From assembly GCA_964620345.1 (NCBI GenBank), contig CAZUHK010000207.1:1-5076 (forward strand): a stretch of 5,076 bases of DNA, written 5' to 3'. Position 1 is the first letter of the stretch, and every line of letters starts with the position of its first letter. The notes under the pieces are model-generated. The model was not told the DNA's origin, ran no database searches, and saw only the letters and a list, made by a program, of their open reading frames with translations. This stretch comes from CAZUHK01 sp964620345. Lineage in GTDB: Bacteria; Planctomycetota; Phycisphaerae; Phycisphaerales; Zrk34. A program made the translations under genes and the position numbers. Of the stretch, positions 4,486 to 5,076 are shown one piece after another.

Positions 4486-5076
4486 TCATGCATCGCTTCC
4501 CACGCCGGTGGAGACCCGCTCGGGGGTGCGGCAGGCGGCCGCCGGATCATCGAACATACCGGTATCGGGAAGGCCGGCCTGCTCGACGCCGCCGTAGAAC
4601 TTGCGGAGGAAGTAGAGACTGACGTGGACCAGGCCGATGAGCACGGGCACTTCGACCAGCGGGCCGACCACGGTGGCGAAGGCGACCGGCGAGCCGATGC
4701 CGAACACCGCGATGGCGACGGCGATGGCCAGCTCGAAGTTGTTGCCCGAGGCGGTGAACGCCAGCGTCGCGGCCCGGGAATAATCCGCCCCGACCTTCCA
4801 GGCCATGAAGAAGCTGACCAGGAACATGATGGCGAAATAGGCGCTGAGCGGGATCGCGATCCACAGCACGTCCAGCGGTTGCGCGATGATCCGCTCGCCT
4901 TGTGTTGAAAACATCACCACGATGGTGAACAGCAACGCCGCCAGGGTGATCGGTGAGATCTTCGGCACGAAGACGCGGTCGTACCAGTCGCTGCCCTTGA
5001 GCGGCACGAGGATGACGCGGCTGAGGATGCCCGCGGCGAAGGGGATGCCCAGGTAGATCATCACGCTGACGAAGAT
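4486..5076 (-). CDS. acr3: ACR3-family arsenite efflux permease, C-terminal part
   Basis: The last 196 residues of an inner-membrane permease that expels arsenite; the frame is open through the right edge, so the 5' end lies outside the window. The visible part carries the later transmembrane segments: around S-V-M-I-Y-L-G-I-P-F-A-A-G, L-A-A-L-L-F-T-I-V-V-M-F, L-W-I-A-I-P-L-S-A-Y-F, and the highly conserved pair T-A-S-G-N-N-F-E-L-A-I-A-V-A-I and V-G-P-L-V-E-V-P-V-L-I-G. The Glu in the last motif matches the conserved transport-related Glu of the family; the conserved Cys of the fourth segment would be upstream, out of view. Family members are about 350 residues and usually stop soon after the final helix. 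Here about 30 residues follow (G-G-V-E-Q-A-G-L-P-D-T-G onward), and the last 23 or so come from the repeat at 4499-4557. Other ars genes would be expected upstream, beyond the edge. Confidence 0.93.
   Translation of the reverse strand: MFVSVMIYLGIPFAAGILSRVILVPLKGSDWYDRVFVPKISPITLAALLFTIVVMFSTQGERIIAQPLDVLWIAIPLSAYFAIMFLVSFFMAWKVGADYSRAATLAFTASGNNFELAIAVAIAVFGIGSPVAFATVVGPLVEVPVLIGLVHVSLYFLRKFYGGVEQAGLPDTGMFDDPAAACRTPERVSTGVGSDA
4499..4557. repeat. Right copy of the direct repeat, inside the permease 3' end
   Basis: Direct-repeat partner of 794-850 (49 of 56 aligned bases agree). On the minus strand this copy is coding: it supplies the last residues of the permease except the final few (M-F-D-D-P-A-A-A-C-R-T-P-E-R-V-S-T-G-V-G). 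The two copies bracket about 3.65 kb holding the restriction gene, its partner ORF(s) and the 3'-end relic. Confidence 0.7.

Overview
The window is a GC-rich bacterial segment from a draft or metagenomic assembly; it contains a run of exactly 100 Ns. All supported genes lie on the minus strand, so gene order runs from high to low coordinates. GC-rich codon use, a Tat-type lipoprotein, an ACR3 arsenite permease and an Rrf2 regulator would fit a planctomycete-like or similar high-GC environmental bacterium, but nothing here fixes the taxon.

Layout in the direction of transcription: (1) the C-terminal 196 residues of an ACR3-family arsenite efflux permease, running in from the right edge (5076-4486). 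(2) A large single-chain type IIG restriction-modification enzyme (4396-1418): an N-terminal PD-(D/E)XK nuclease, an N6-adenine methyltransferase core with DPACGSG and NPPY, and a C-terminal TaqI-like target-recognition region. (3) A second gene whose ATG overlaps the restriction gene's stop codon (ATGA) behind an AGGAGG site. It runs into the assembly gap after 15 codons. (4) Beyond the gap, a 56-residue ORF (1222-1052) of unknown function with its own strong ribosome binding site; it may be the 3' end of the gene in (3). (5) A non-coding stretch of about 370 bp holding a decayed copy of the restriction gene's last codons, a copy of a repeat that also lies in the 3' end of the permease gene, a possible terminator and a very good promoter. 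(6) An Rrf2-family regulator with an IscR-like Cys3-His ligand set (679-227), apparently read from a leaderless transcript. (7) The start of a Tat-exported putative lipoprotein (199-1), 27 bp behind the regulator and probably in its operon.

The main interest is how the restriction locus was put together. Its target-recognition segment is strikingly AT-rich (about 32-35% GC in sampled lines, against about 72% in the methyltransferase part) and begins exactly at the NPPY motif, as if swapped in as a cassette. A diverged second copy of the gene's 3' end (59 of 70 bases the same, with an in-frame stop) lies downstream of the partner ORF. The whole locus is bracketed by imperfect direct repeats of about 57 bp, one of which encodes the last residues of the permease. 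Together these suggest a small defence island placed between an arsenic-efflux gene and an Rrf2 operon, with past replacement of its specificity region. No integrase, transposase, BREX, DISARM or CRISPR component is visible.
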